Assembly: GCA_022606425.2 (NCBI GenBank) | Contig: JAHDVF020000898.1 | Location: forward strand, 86,001 to 150,000 | Length of the DNA: 64,000 nt | From: Lepidostoma basale | Taxonomy: Eukaryota > Arthropoda > Insecta > Trichoptera > Lepidostomatidae | Reading direction: 5' to 3' | Part shown: positions 20,930 through 31,887 of the stretch, in pieces | How positions within the stretch are numbered: position 1 is the stretch's first letter | Layout of the letters: every line of letters begins with the position of its first letter | Made by a program: the position numbers and the translations under genes | Notes under the pieces: generated by a model | Databases searched by the model: none | Seen by the model: only the letters and a program-made list of their open reading frames with translations | What the model was told of the DNA's origin: nothing

Positions 20930-21355
20930 GAATAAAAGGTTAGAATAGTTCATTATAGATGCGTCATATGTCATATAATACCGAGTACAATGGCGCGGAG
21001 GCAAGGAGAAAAATAAAGCCTAAATAATCAATAGATGTCGAAGAATCAAAACTAATATCTTCTTCATGATGCAACACGGATAACGAAGCATTTAATAGCC
21101 ATTCAATGTACCTACTCGTAGAACAGCCAGCCCGGGCTAGAGCGATGGAACACCGATTAATATGTTAATTGTGATTAAGGCAGCCAGTCAACATACTGGC
21201 TTCACTAATTTCCTAATTCGGTTTTGAACAGGCAGCAATCAAGTGCGTGGAAATCCAAATTAAAAGGGTATTATATTATAGCGGGGATGAATATTATATG
21301 TACCTAGTTATTACATCTATTATTTAACTTTTATTTCTCATTAAGGCAGGGAGGG
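20930..21355. other. Spacer, nothing recognised
   Basis: Contains TACTCGTA at 21113-21120 and otherwise no recognised feature. Confidence 0.4.
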
Positions 21356-21361
21356 TGGACC

Positions 21362-21560
21362 ACCAAATTATTTTATTTTATCACACCATGTTTTCCTTGG
21401 CTGTATTCCACTTCTTTAACCATTCACACTGCTTGTATACAAGTTTTTAACCATACTTCTTTCATCCATTCGTTCCATATGTCCAAACCATCTAAGATAT
21501 CCTTTTTAAATTTAACTCGCGATGTAATCATCTGCCTTACATTCCTTCTTTTTATGATTT
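21362..21560 (-). pseudogene. LINE A fragment
   Basis: Read on the plus strand, TCACACCATGTTTTCCTTGG, then TGCTTGTATACAAG, TTTTTAACCAT, CATCCATTCGTTCCATATGT and CTGCCTTACATTCCTTCTT run colinearly with 47855-48030 and 41580-41750. On the minus strand this is the stretch from the FGHMERM motif to the GRPRKTW motif. It is truncated at both ends and directly abuts a foldback element. Confidence 0.65.
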
Positions 21561-21607
21561 ACGACTTGCGATACCAAAGATATTGTACATATAATTATGT
21601 TCTCTTA

Positions 21608-21770
21608 TTGATACGAATGAAAACGTTTGCTTTCTAGTATTTTCAGTATATTTTATGTGACTGACATGTTTCGCCTGTCTGCTGCATTATCAAATGCCTG
21701 GTAGGTATAATGATTTAATATGGAGTTTTACACCATTGTTCAACAAACAATAAATATTTTCAATTAGGTA
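21608..21770 (-). mobile_element. Foldback family 1, single-motif copy
   Basis: The minus-strand motif at 21663-21696 reads TTTGATAATGCAG ... GACAGGCGAAACATGTC. One arm (21613-21660, ACGAATGAAAACG ... TATTTTATGTGA) and the terminal segment (ATTTAATATGGAG ... GTTCAACAAACAATAAATAT) are present, but the second, facing motif is missing. It therefore represents a half element, or a deletion of one half. Confidence 0.65.
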
Positions 21771-21774
21771 CTGT

Positions 21775-22150
21775 TTATTACAGAATACCTGTATACTCAA
21801 ATTCCTTTACAATTCTTTTTCCTTAAAAGTAGTTTCAGGCGGGGAGCCTTCAGACCGGAATGCTTATTCCCAGTTCACGTGGCCTGTTTATTTGGAGAGC
21901 AAATATTGAACAGTGAGCAGTGAATAGAGTAGAGAAGATATTCGATATTTGCTAACGAATGCAATCCAACATGGAGTTCGATTAATTTCTATATTTGATT
22001 TCCACAAATATTGCAATACGCAGCAGTTAATGGCGAAACTGTATTTGTGTATTTGAGAAGTGTAGTTTTTAAATAATGAGCGAGTGGAGACTAATATTGC
22101 GAGAAGTGTTGTGGTGTGCTGTAAAGTGTATCCATTAATGCTAATATTAT
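21775..22150. other. Spacer, nothing recognised
   Basis: No coding signal. Confidence 0.35.
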
Positions 22151-22159
22151 GGCAGTGTA

Positions 22160-22460
22160 ACATGGTGAACCGACTCTTATATACGGAAGTGCACCATAGA
22201 AATGACAAAGAAGGAAATAAAATCTCTAAGACGATTGTGTAATATAAATTGCGAATAGCAATAATAATGAACATTAAGATGATTTCGATACTCGAACGAC
22301 TGAATGAAGAAAGAACTAAGGTGTACAAATGCATGCAGCAAACATAGAGGAAGATTGAAAAATCGTGGTATTCTCTAATTAATCTAATTTTTTAGTATCG
22401 ATAACGTGAGGAGTAGGAGAAATCGACGTGCGTGCATGACATAATATATGAATGCTGAAG
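22160..22460 (+). pseudogene. LINE A C-terminal fragment
   Basis: The plus-strand translation in one frame contains SILERLNEERTKVYKC, which fits the LINE A stretch LRWFGHMERMGEERMVKKVY. Upstream lies a decayed version of the Y-G-(S/C)-E motif, and downstream GTGAGGAGTAGGAGAAATCG matches the VRSRKNRRA codons. Several deletions and frameshifts are present. The minus-strand open frame 21888-22334 over this region is a shadow. Confidence 0.5.
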
Positions 22461-22464
22461 AGTC

Positions 22465-23005
22465 AGAAATGGATAGTTTGTGGTGTTACTATAACACCCG
22501 ACGCCTTTGGCAGTGACAAGAGAAAGGTTGAAAGAAAGATAAATTTTTAGTGCCACCCCTGCGATATATAAAGCCTTTTTGCCATTGATACGAAGAAGAA
22601 GAAGAAAGTAGCATTGATGACAAATTGTATAATATAATATATAATAATATATCATAAACTAAAATATTCTAGAGACATCACAACTTCTCAATATAATATT
22701 ATTGGTACCCTTCTGTCGTGTTGGAAATATGTAACCACAGCCATTTGGTACACACAATAGGTAATACTCGCATATACCGGAAGTGACTAAACAACACGTT
22801 GTTTAATTATTAGTATTATTGTGAAAGACATTTCAGGAATAGAACCCTCATTCGAAGTTTAAACAGATGATTGGTGTATCTCGGCCGACATTATACTTTA
22901 TATTTTACGACACATTCCGCTGATAGAAGGGCCGTTATTGGCGCAAATCAAGATTTATTATCGACGTTTAGCGCGGGGCTAAAAGGGGACCGTTATATAT
23001 GTATA
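22465..23005. other. AT-rich spacer
   Basis: Nothing recognised. Confidence 0.35.
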
Positions 23006-23010
23006 TTTAA

Positions 23011-23090
23011 GTACCGCGCCTCAGTGGCGTACCGGAGGACGTCACCACTTGAGCTCTGCATTTGATCATTTGAGTCCGATCCCTATACCT
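23011..23090 (+). repeat. tRNA-like sequence, possible second SINE type
   Basis: GTACCGCGCCTCAGTGGCGT followed by CCACTTGAGCTCTG and TTTGAGTCCGATCCC has the spacing of a tRNA-like A box and B box, but both boxes are poor matches. It lies just upstream of an inverted copy of the other SINE. It may be the head of a different SINE family. Confidence 0.35.
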
Positions 23091-23129
23091 ATCGCTTCTC
23101 TCTACCTACATATGTTTTAATGTTCACGT

Positions 23130-23243
23130 TTACTCTTCTAAACCAAAGACAGAGTGATTTTTTATCACACTGTCATCATAGGGAATCGAACCTGGGACGT
23201 TCGGTGTGGCAGTCGTAGATGTCGTCACATTGCACGAAGGCTG
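23130..23243 (-). repeat. tRNA-derived SINE, copy 2 (decayed)
   Basis: On the minus strand the head (GACAGCCTTCGTGCAATG), the stretch CTGCCACACCGAACGTCC and a B box (GGTTCGATTCC) are followed by ACAGTGTGATAAAAAATCAC and GTCTTTGGTTTAGA, matching the SINE at 482-660. The A box is degenerate and the 3' half is missing. Confidence 0.7.
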
Positions 23244-23324
23244 TCTAAATTATTAAATAAACTTAATTATTTAATTTAGCTTCAGCTACAGTTTCTCAGA
23301 TGCAAACTGATTGTAGACGATTGA

Positions 23325-23690
23325 ACCATAGAGCAGATCATGAAGTTCAGATACCTGGGTGCAGCGATCTGTAGGAACGGAAACACGGAAAGCAAAGCTA
23401 GGATTTACGGAATCGAAGCTAGAGCAGACATTGTCAGAACAAAACATTTCCTTCGAGTAGTAGAAGTAGAACCCTTGAGATAGGATACCCAACGAAGAGA
23501 TTCGCAGATCCTGCAAAATTGATGACATGGTGAGATGGAGTAGGCAGAGAAGACGATTCTGGAGGGACCACATCGAGAGGATGGATCCAGGACGACCACC
23601 AAAGAGACGGAGAGAAGGCTGGTCGTATTCGTCACAGGAAGAAGTGGCAAACAACTGGCAAGGTCTACAGTAAGGGAAGAAGAAGAAGTG
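23325..23690 (+). pseudogene. LINE E C-terminal fragment
   Basis: In the plus strand one frame reads MKFRYLGAAICRNGNTESK and a second, after frameshifts, reads RRRFWRDHIERMDPGRPPKR followed by REGWSYSSQEEVANNWQG. YLG.....G....EI.RI at the start and W..HI.RM ... GRPPKRW at the end are the usual landmarks after the reverse-transcriptase domain of insect LINEs. The element ends in a GAA-rich tail (AAGAAGAAGAAG at about 23676). The overlapping minus-strand frame 23286-23738 is a shadow. Confidence 0.65.
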
Positions 23691-23694
23691 AGCG

Positions 23695-23960
23695 ATGCGA
23701 GTGAGCCGCTGGCCTGAAGACGGCGCCGCGCTCCCCACGCCCGCCCGGGTAAATGTCCCCGACCGCCGGGAGACTCCTGGAGGAAATTCGGTTAAAAAGG
23801 AAATTTAGCGGGCCATTGTGTGTCGCGCGCTGAATAAATTCTTCGTTCTGAAATTGGCCGCTAGATGGCATTAGTTGCACCACTTTATGGCCTGGCGCGC
23901 GGCGAAGGGTACAAGCCAGATTATACAATACTTTTACGTATGAAACGAATTTCCGAACCT
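23695..23960. promoter_or_regulatory. GC-rich block with CTCF-like site
   Basis: A GC-rich segment contains GCCGCTAGATGGCA (23857-23870), close to the CTCF consensus CCASYAGRKGGCRS, followed by CACTTTATGG, a posterior-Hox-like core. The sequence before it (TTCGGTTAAAAAGG and AATTTAGCGGGCC) looks like conserved non-coding sequence, but this cannot be tested here. Confidence 0.35.
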
Positions 23961-24815
23961 GCAGGGCGAGAGGGGAGAGTTACCAAATTAATATACAGAA
24001 TATCTTACTTAGCTTTGGCTAATACAATAAATATTAATGGGCCATCATAACTCGAGGATTCTTTTAATAATCGTAAAATTGTAGGTATTCTTAATTAAAC
24101 ATTTGGGGAAACAAGTCTTGGGGGATATGTTCCCACCTTATATTAGTATTAAAAATCTTAAATAGTACAGATGGTGGGTAAGACAAGAACAAGAATAACA
24201 ACAACCTGTGTATAGTCTATAGGTAGTATGCAATACAACAAAACACATAGAAATGGGACGTGTTCGTTAATATTAAATGTACCGTATTTTTAAATCTTCA
24301 TTCCCTACCAATACCTGTGTATATGATTTTATTAAGCGCCAACAGGATTTTCATTTTTATATTACAAAAGTAAACCTTCTATGTAGTGGTGGAAGCTGTA
24401 ATTTTTAGCATATAAAAACAAAAAGGCTAAGAGGAGTCTCTACGTTCTTTCACCCACTCTAGCCAATACGTGACACCTGTATAGTGCGTCCTCACGTAAA
24501 CTAAACTGCGTTCACTTATCTTGGCGGGATAAATTAATCTACGTAATCGTAAAATTGTCTTTAGAACCTACATATTTTGTATGTTTTTATCATCATTAAT
24601 GTTTTACAATTTGTTTTGAAGATTATTGCGTATGTATATTAAATTTATCCACCATTTTATAGCAGCCTTTGTGAAATATGCTTTATAATTAATAAAATAT
24701 TTGTAACGTAAAAAAGAAGCTATTTGAAATACACCTTTGCTAGCCGTTAAATTTCACGGAAGTGATTTTTGTAAAAAATTAATACATCCGCAGGAGGCTT
24801 GATGCTTTATGCATA
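23961..24815. other. AT-rich spacer
   Basis: Nothing recognised. Confidence 0.4.
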
Positions 24816-24819
24816 TATT

Positions 24820-25010
24820 CAACTTCCTCTTCTTGTGCCGTGTCAGGTCCCCATAGGCATCTCTATTCTGCGCAACTTGGAATAGGTTCTGAACTATTGT
24901 TATTCCTGTCCACCCTTAGATATTCTGCAGCCAGGACAGCTGCCTTCTACCAACTTCCCGACGTCCCTCCACTAGGGTGACCCTTTATGTTTAATAGTCT
25001 ACTAGTTACC
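24820..25010 (-). pseudogene. LINE B C-terminal fragment
   Basis: The minus-strand translation contains GRREVGRRQLSWLQNI, a stop, and then TIVQNLFQVAQNRDAYGDL. This matches the end of the LINE B copy at 46255-46800 (VQNLFQVAQDTDAFGAM). The GR.....R..SWL.N motif is the GRPRKTW-equivalent of this family. It is a short 3' scrap that lies just downstream of the decayed gene at 25.2-26.8 kb and in the same orientation. Confidence 0.6.
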
Positions 25011-25214
25011 CAAATACGGAATTACAACTTCCTACGTTAATTCTAACCCGTACCGACTTGGCCTCGAAGTTTTAGAAAATAGCTGCTTTAAGTGTCTCTT
25101 AAATGTAGTTGTAGATGATCATTTAAAACCATTATGTAAGATAATTTTTGTTGAAAACATATACTTATGTAATGTTTTTTTTGTAATTATCAAAAAAGAT
25201 AAAAATTTATATTA

Positions 25215-26840
25215 ATTTATTTGGATATTTCCTCTTCAAAGTATCTTTTTTTACAGTCTGGGTAAATTTTTCTATGTTCTTGCACACAAAATAATATGAA
25301 CTGCTTATGTTCTTCATCTGCGGTAGTTAAACCATTAAAGTCTGTCATTAGCTGTCATTTCAGCTGTGTTATTAACTGCTTTTAATTAGTAACCTTCTTT
25401 TTAGCTTCCACAAACGCCGCGCTGCCTTTCTATGAAGATACAATTTCTTGAAGGAAATTATTGTACTATCAAGTTTCAGTCGTGAAAATAAATCTTTACT
25501 CTTGACAGAATCAAAATCATTCAAAGATTTCCATAAAACAAGATAACAAATACTTGTAGTACCTATAAATAGAACAAATAAGTTCTAAATTAAATACCAG
25601 ATTAAACACTACTTACGTACCATATAGAGAGCCAGATATCTGTTCCTTCGATGGAACATATCTATTTCCCGAATCACTAAAACTTTATTTTTGTAAGTTT
25701 TCTACAATGTTTCCTAACGTTGTCATCAAAAATTAAAATGACGGCTATTTCCTCTGACAAGTGCCACAAATTTTGACTGAACTTGTTTAAAGCCGTTTGG
25801 AAATTGTCAACTTCTTCGTAATCTTTTAAGGTACCTATTTAAAAAACAAAAATCTTGATTCAGAGCTTTTATCGCCAAACTACATTCAAGCCAGGGCTTT
25901 ACATAAACTGCCACAATAAATAAACAAACATCTCGTGAAGCTTGTTTGTCCTTTAGCGCACGTTTTAAACTGGGACTGCAGCAAACGTATTTTTAAGGAA
26001 TAAATAGCTCTTGTCATCCATCGTGCTTGATGCCTTGGGCTAGCAGGTCTGATTATTATTTTATTTTCATTGCCTTCACCCAGAATAATGCAACAATAGC
26101 AAGCTTAATGAGTTCGCTATAATCATCTCGTACAATCGATTTTGCGATTCAAACGCACTTTTGAGCATCAGTTCGTATATATGAGAGCGACAAGCAAAGA
26201 GTAACAAATCTCTTTCTAGCTTTTGCACACAAGCTCCGTTCAAGCATCCTGTATAAAATGCTGTCGTATCAAAGCACATTAAATAGCATCAGCGTGTGCG
26301 ATATCGAATAAATTATCTAATTCAAGTTGAAAGTTCTCTTCGCGGCGCCTATGTAAGTCCAGAATCTTCTTGCTATTTTTTGCAGTTCTCGTCAGACCTG
26401 ATAAAGATCCACTAACTTAGTAACATAATTAGGAACAGCTCTGGTAGGTATTCTAGCCTTTTATCAGAATATATTGCACTCCAGAATGACACGATTTGTG
26501 TTTTCATTAACAGTCAAATTAACTTCACGTATGTTGAAAAATAGAACTGCGAGAACTTGACGATTAGATGGTAGTTTTCACCTGTTATTTGGTGATTTAC
26601 TTCACCAACCAAGAAAATACTTTCTTAGTTCCACTGACATCTTCGAAATATAAAACAATCCGTGATTACTACCCGACAAGCCGAGACTAAATGATAAATA
26701 CAACGACAACGCGCCGCTCCTTTGACGCAATTTGTATGGGACTTCTTTGTGCGCAAATCGGCACGGGTTACACTGTTCCGAATAAGGAAAAAATGTTTTC
26801 GAACGTTTTAGGCCCAAATGAATAAAACAATAGCCTATGC
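25215..26840 (-). pseudogene. Decayed large transposon gene (possible DDE transposase)
   Basis: The minus strand holds a series of broken but clearly protein-like pieces in the right order. They include a stretch near 26330-26440 resembling LYQVWRELQKIAKK, then CFDTTAFYTGCLNGAC...LLLFACRSHIYELMLKSAF (26279-26130), GIKHDGQELFIP..YVCCSPSLKRAL (about 26030-25940), FIVAVYVKPWLECSLAIKAL (25920-25860), DYEEVDNFQTALNKF (about 25825-25780) and, at the end, TADEEHKQFILFCVQEHRK (about 25325-25270). I recall multicopy proteins with these motifs in aphids and other arthropods. The D-T...N-G...ACRHHI arrangement is reminiscent of hAT-type transposases, but the superfamily is not certain. Many stops and frameshifts are present. 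Confidence 0.6.
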
Positions 26841-26859
26841 ATTGTAAAATTAAAACTTT

Positions 26860-27240
26860 GAAAAATAAGGGACACCCTACCCTCCACTTTACCCATTAAT
26901 ATGAGTCAAAGGAGTTGGTATTTTTCTCCCCTTGGCACATGACTCAAATATAAGGACTCTGGCTCTTTGCAGTACGTCTGCATTACTGACCCTATAGGTC
27001 CACGGTATATGGAGCATTCTGCGGTATATCCAAATCTCGAACGCTTCCAACCGGTTCGTTACATTCACTTTGAGTCCAGGTTGGTCAACTTGGTCGAATA
27101 TAAGAAAACCCGAGTTGGCTCATATCAGAGAAGGACTCAAGTATCAGAACCAAATGAACTCGGCGCAGCTGTACACGCTTCCCGTCCGTGCCAAGACTCT
27201 GCTCACGTCCACTTAATTGCGTGTCAATATTGATATGTCG
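26860..27240 (-). pseudogene. LINE B fragment
   Basis: The minus-strand translation reads NRLEAFEIWIYRRMLHIPWT, YRVSNADVLQRA and then, beyond a deletion, THINGKVEG. This is the well-known C-terminal landmark WIYRRML.IPWTDRV.N.EVL of an abundant insect LINE family, and it matches 46500-46700 on the plus strand (YRRMFLIPRTDRVSNVEVLPRA). The part between the RA and GKVEG is deleted, and stops are present. Confidence 0.7.
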
Positions 27241-27244
27241 AGTA

Positions 27245-28350
27245 CCTACCTCTACTACCAAGAGTGTTCGATAAAAGGCGGAGCGGGACTTACCAGATAT
27301 CAAAGTTGTATTGCTAAAATGTTCATAAGGTAACATAATTGTATCGTTCTCATTTTTATTTTTATTTTTTTATTAAGTCATACAATCAATTGTATTCCCA
27401 TGAGTTAATTTAACTCATTCCGAGACTGGATAAAATATACACATTTTAATACTTAATTCTACCTTATTAAATATTAGGTCCTTACATATGAAATCGGCGT
27501 TTTGCCGTACTGGCAACTTTGATCTCAAATATCTTCTCTTTGGTTAGGAATTCCAAATTCAAATTTATACAGCTATTTACTAAAGTATTTGTGTTTCAAA
27601 AATTATAATTCATTTGTTTTTTCCTCAATTGTTTTTTTTCTTTGCGTCACTCAGTTTACAAAATGGAAAACTTGAAATATCGCGTTATTTACGAGTACGA
27701 GTTCCACCGTGGCATCAGTGCTGCAGAAACGGGATGGGATTGGATTTTCTTATTAGTAATTTTTTTAGATCATTTGACAACAGGTTGTATTGTGAGAAGG
27801 CTATGTACTGCAGTGATCCAATGCCGAATCTAGTGGAGTGTACAGGGGATATATGTATCAGGTTTTGAGATCGTGTGTTATGCTGATGAATCTCAGTGTT
27901 AAGTCTTGGTTTAATATTTGAATACGTTGTTGTTTGCATTATGTGAAGAATGACACCGGTGATTTCCAGCTTTGGGAGGATCTCAAAGGGAGTTATATTT
28001 GTCTTTAATGTGTAATGTGTAAATTAAATATGTTTCTTACAGCTCTGTTTTGGATGACTTGGATTTCGGAAGTCTTCCTTTTGGTCGCAAAACCCCAGAT
28101 ACATGATAAATACGATAGGTGTGCGTGGATCACGGAGAAATAAATGGAACGAAGCAGAGATGCGGGTACCATTATTATACGAATTCCGATTGCGTTTCCA
28201 TATTACACTAAACTCCCGCTTATCCGGCTTACGACAGTTCGGTACTTTCAATAACCCGGCATTGCCTTGCTGGTGAAGCTTGAAGAAAAAATCAGATTAA
28301 AAAAAAGTAAAAGACTTGAGGTGTTGCTTTTTAAAGTGAACAAACTGCAG
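27245..28350. other. AT-rich spacer
   Basis: No recognised gene. Open frames on both strands at 27614-27868 and 27715-27939 have no recognisable domain. TACGAGTA occurs at 27690-27697. Confidence 0.35.
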
Positions 28351-28356
28351 ATATAG

Positions 28357-29165
28357 TACACGGTAGGATCAAAAAGTAGCAGGACTGAATTATTATTTTT
28401 TTATTGAACTAATTGGTATAAATCCTTAGCAATCCTGGAAATAGCACCCTTGTGCTTCGACACAACGCGTAAAATGCGATTCCCACTACGCGTACGCTTT
28501 CTAGAACTCGCTATCCGGAATCCCCTTCAGAGATGCCGTCACGGCCCTTTGGACGTCTTCTACGGACCTTTATTGGTTTCCCTTGAGGTTCCGCTTGAGC
28601 CGAGGAAAGTGGAAGAAGTCCGACGATGCCAGATCTGGACTGTAGGGGAGAGGGGGTGAGGCAACTCCCTCACCAGCAGCGCGGTGTGTCACGGCTTGGC
28701 ACACGGTGTGGCACACACTTGGCGCACACCTTTCGCATGGCCAAATCCTTGGTAATCATTTTTTGGATGCTACCGTACGAAACTCTAATCACACTTGGGC
28801 GCCTTTACTTTGGTCACATTTTCATGAATCCTTGAAGTTGAGGGGCGACCGGCGCGATGGTCGTCTTCAACGAGCTCCCGCCCCTCCCAGAACAGCTCAT
28901 GCCACTCGAACACTGTTGAGCGATGGCAGAATTTGATGGCGTAGCGCTGCTCGAGATTTTTCTCCATCTTGGAGCGCAACGACACTTCTTAACAGAGGTT
29001 CACGGAAATCAACGTGCTGACTCTGCTTGCCCCCAGGTAACTGGAAAAAATGGAAGGTCTCTTTGGAAGGCTTACCACTACCACGCCCAGGTGGTCCGAC
29101 CCCCCTCCACCGCTCAGTTCGCGCTACAGAAATTCAGTCCTACTATTTATTGATCCTACCATGTA
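28357..29165 (-). mobile_element. Internally deleted mariner element with both terminal repeats
   Basis: The ends are inverted repeats of about 32 bp: GGTAGGATCAAAAAGTAGCA with GGACTGAAT on the left and its inverse (ATTCAGTCCTACTATTTATT with GATCCTACC) on the right, with a few mismatches. Both are flanked by TA, the expected mariner target duplication. The length is about 809 bp, against roughly 1.3 kb for a complete mariner. The transposase (minus strand) is described separately. The middle part, which would carry the first two catalytic Asp residues, is missing, so the element is non-autonomous. Confidence 0.85.
28420..28990 (-). pseudogene. Mariner transposase, internally deleted
   Basis: The N-terminal part (28985-28785) reads KNLEQRYAIKFC, STVFEWHELFWEGRELVEDD, and HRAGRPSTSRIHENVTKV. 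These are the hallmark helix-turn-helix linker residues of mariner (FEWH..F..GRE.VEDD.R.GRPS.S). It continues weakly to a RKVCAKCVPH-like stretch at about 28745. After a jump, HTALLVREFL and the SPDLA..DFF.FPRLKR region follow in other frames (28695-28590), then EF and W...CV...G.YF at about 28500-28430. The three catalytic Asp motifs are deleted, except for the last SPD. Stops are frequent. Confidence 0.8.
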
Positions 29166-29169
29166 TGTA

Positions 29170-29735
29170 TAGTACAGGCGAAGCTTGATATAAATATGAA
29201 ATCTTAGAATGGTCTTGTGCTTTATAGGCAATGAAATTTTTTCGTTTCTCAGCAAAATGCAGACAGAGATTATACGATTAAAAATGTAATCAATAGTCAG
29301 CTGCCCTTGTGGGTTGCCTGCCATCACCTTGTTCAATAAAGTGGTTAAGACATTTTGATTTTTATTTATTTATAAACTAGCTGACCCGGCAACGCTTCGC
29401 TATTGCTATATTGGAGTATATAAATACACCCAATATATATATTAAAGAAATACAATGAAAGTTCAATATCAATTATTTTATTGGATAAAATGACATGTGT
29501 ATAGGTGCAAGAATGTGTGTATCCTAATTCAGTTCATATCTTTAAAACATTTTTTTTAATCCAAGCAAACTTGCTGTGAACTTGAATAATACTAATGTGA
29601 ATTGAACAATTGAAGGCTGGACATTACCAAGGTGGCAAGTTTACAAAAAGTCTGAAATGAGTTTTTGATGCCAATTGGTCTTAAACATAGCTGTGCAAAA
29701 GCGCGTTATGATTTAATAATATAGTGTAGTTCAAA
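29170..29735. other. Spacer with a dispersed-repeat signature
   Basis: The sequence ACTAGCTGACCCGGCAACGC at 29376-29395 is a widespread repeat end that I remember from many insect genomes, though its element type is not certain. It may mark one end of the Helitron-related sequence that follows. Nothing else is recognised. Confidence 0.4.
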
Positions 29736-29739
29736 CGTT

Positions 29740-30870
29740 ACCCTAAAGATGCCACCCAAAAAAAGTTAATATTTATCTTTTTCAGCTTTATTTTTAAACC
29801 ATTTTTGTAACGTCCAGTCTTAATTTTTTTCCTTAATATTTTAAGTGAAATTAAAAAAACAATCAAATATACTATATCACATTTGCATAAAACATTCATA
29901 CATATACAATTCAAGGTCATAATAATGCTCTTAGAAATACAATGTTTAGATGAAGCTAATATTGCACATTCACTTAACCAATGACGAAATTTGTAAATTT
30001 GTGTGATGTCTGGAAATATACATTGAATCAATTCTCCTTTGGAGTGTGATTCTACAGAAATCAGTTGATAATTTAAAGCATTCATTCCATACAATGAACT
30101 TTCATTGTTGCAGAATTTTACCCATTCCAGAACTATTTGAAATGTTGCATGTAGGTGTTTCAATGTTTTGTATCATCATCATCATAAGCCTATATCCGTT
30201 CACTCCTGGGCGTAGGCCTCCTCTATCTGCTTCAATGTCTGTCGATCCTGGACAACACGCATCCAATGTCGTCCCTCCATCGAAGTTGAGGACGTCCTGG
30301 GTTTCGGGTTGCAGTTCATCTATCAGGGCTGCGAGCGGCATGCCATTTTAGCGCTGCCACTCTTCCGATGATGTCCGACACTCCTGTTCTGGCTCTAATA
30401 GTGGTGCTTCTTAGCTCTTTGGACAATTCTTATATAAAATGTCACCAGTCATAAAATCTTTATATTTTCCCCATAAATCTGTTGGATTTGATGGTAGGCA
30501 CGTAGATAATATGATTGTAAATAATGTATATATTTGATTGATGGCGATATTGTCGATGTACATCATCGCCTGTATTAGTTTCTAGAAGCAATGTTCTTGG
30601 ATAACATTTCTTGCATTTTTCATTAACCATGCATGGCGAATAAATTTTGTGGACCATGATTATAACCATAAACACATGGACCATCAATCATATTTTTTGA
30701 TACAATTTCAGCCAATTGAGGATAAACACTTGAATCAGGAATTTCAGATGAAATCACCGTTATCAAATTCAAGTCTTATTTTATTGATCAACCGTCCTCC
30801 TCGTTTATGCCATCCAACGGAATACATCTAACGTGTTTCCACAAATAGGCGATGATGTTAAAATGATATC
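29740..30870 (-). pseudogene. Helitron Rep-helicase remnant
   Basis: Two pieces lie in the correct order on the minus strand. The first (30790-30450) contains LAEIVSKNMIDGPCVYG and, in another frame, SPCMVNEKCKKCYPRTLLLE then TNTGDDVHRQYRHQ. This fits the N-terminal Rep region of Helitron proteins (M.HGPCG ... SPCM..G.C.K.YPR......T...DGYP.YRR). The second (30100-29880) contains IFPDITQIYKFRHWLSECAI then LASSKH, which fits the helicase end (YP.......WL.ERAILA.KN). Most of the protein between them is deleted, and a LINE D fragment (30165-30420) is inserted there. Replication-initiator catalytic Tyr residues are not visible. Confidence 0.6.
30165..30425 (-). pseudogene. LINE D 3' fragment inserted in the Helitron remnant
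   Basis: Read on the plus strand, it begins with ATCATCATCAT and has CGTTCACTCCTGGGCGTAGG followed by CCTCCTCTATCTGCT, CGATCCTGGACAACACGC and AGTTCATCTATCAG. It matches 38650-38885. On the minus strand it encodes the family end (AALKWHAA..., GRPQ..WRDDI, then a terminal stretch with E-A-Y-Q-W-like decay). The ATC/GAT run is the 3' tail. This is a younger insertion that splits the Helitron sequence. Confidence 0.65.
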
Positions 30871-30874
30871 CATC

Positions 30875-31880
30875 TTTGCCCTGCCACCGTCATCTACTGT
30901 AAATAAAAATTTATTTATCTGTCAATATTCATATGTAACAAATTAAACCAATTAATCCAACCTGTACATACCATTTCAAATTAGTTCATAAAGATAACAA
31001 TCTGTCTTGCACATATCGAGGTGTGGGATCCATCCTCTGCACATGCGCATTCCAGTATCTTCTGGGTTGTCGTCCCCACTACGAAACGTCATAACCTAAA
31101 ATTACAAACGAATAAATCGATATTGTATATCATTAAAACTTTCTTATCGTTGTTGTGGTAATTTTAAAATTTCCCCTGATCAAAGTACGCGTATAAAGAA
31201 CACCTTTATGTTTGAATTATTCAAATGTCATATTAATTGTATTTTAAATAAGTAATTAAAATCAGAATTATAAAATAACATTAATTAAATAGCGCAATAC
31301 CATTCTGCCATAATTTGTGTAGCCGTTTCTCGCCCGCCACTCCAGGGTACATCTTATCATCCGTTGTCCCTGCTATATGACCGATTCCATTCCGATCTCT
31401 GATTCATTAATTTTGTTTCCTAGAAATAAAAGAAAAACTATTAGAATTGCCATAAGGGGGACATCAAAAACTATACTAATAAATGCAGTTACAATTGTGC
31501 TAAAGAAATAACAACATTTTTTTACAAAAGCATTCAAATAGCGATAAGTCCAACGATTGTGTATGGTATACGGCATTGCACATCAAGAAGGTTCTTTCTT
31601 CAAATAATCTCTCTAATTTATAGATCCCGTAGATCCCTAGGTTATATGGCCTATCCAAACTTCATAAAAGAAACTTCCTTATCAGACCAGTGGTCTCTTA
31701 CAACCAGACTCTTTCATATAAATTGTCTATATTCTTATGTAACAAATTAAACCAATTAATCCAAAATTTAAAACTGTACATACCATTCCAAATTAGTTCA
31801 TAAAGATAACAATCCTATTTCAAAGAGTCTTTCCTGCTACCATCTTTAGCGTCCGCATCTGTTTGCAAAAAATCAAATAA
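30875..31880. other. AT-rich repeat-derived sequence
   Basis: A stretch at about 30945-31010 (ATATGTAACAAATTAAACCA, then TTAGTTCATAAAGATAACAA) recurs at about 31735-31815, a direct duplication about 800 bp apart. This suggests that the region is part of a larger non-coding transposon, possibly the body of the Helitron. No coding signal is clear. Confidence 0.4.
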
Positions 31881-31887
31881 TTATACT

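Noticed and set aside
21888..22334. Minus-strand frame of 148 codons
   Set aside because: It is antisense to a LINE A fragment and rich in Ile, Leu and Ser without a recognisable domain.
28357..29165. Functional mariner
   Set aside because: The catalytic middle is deleted and the remaining frames have stops.
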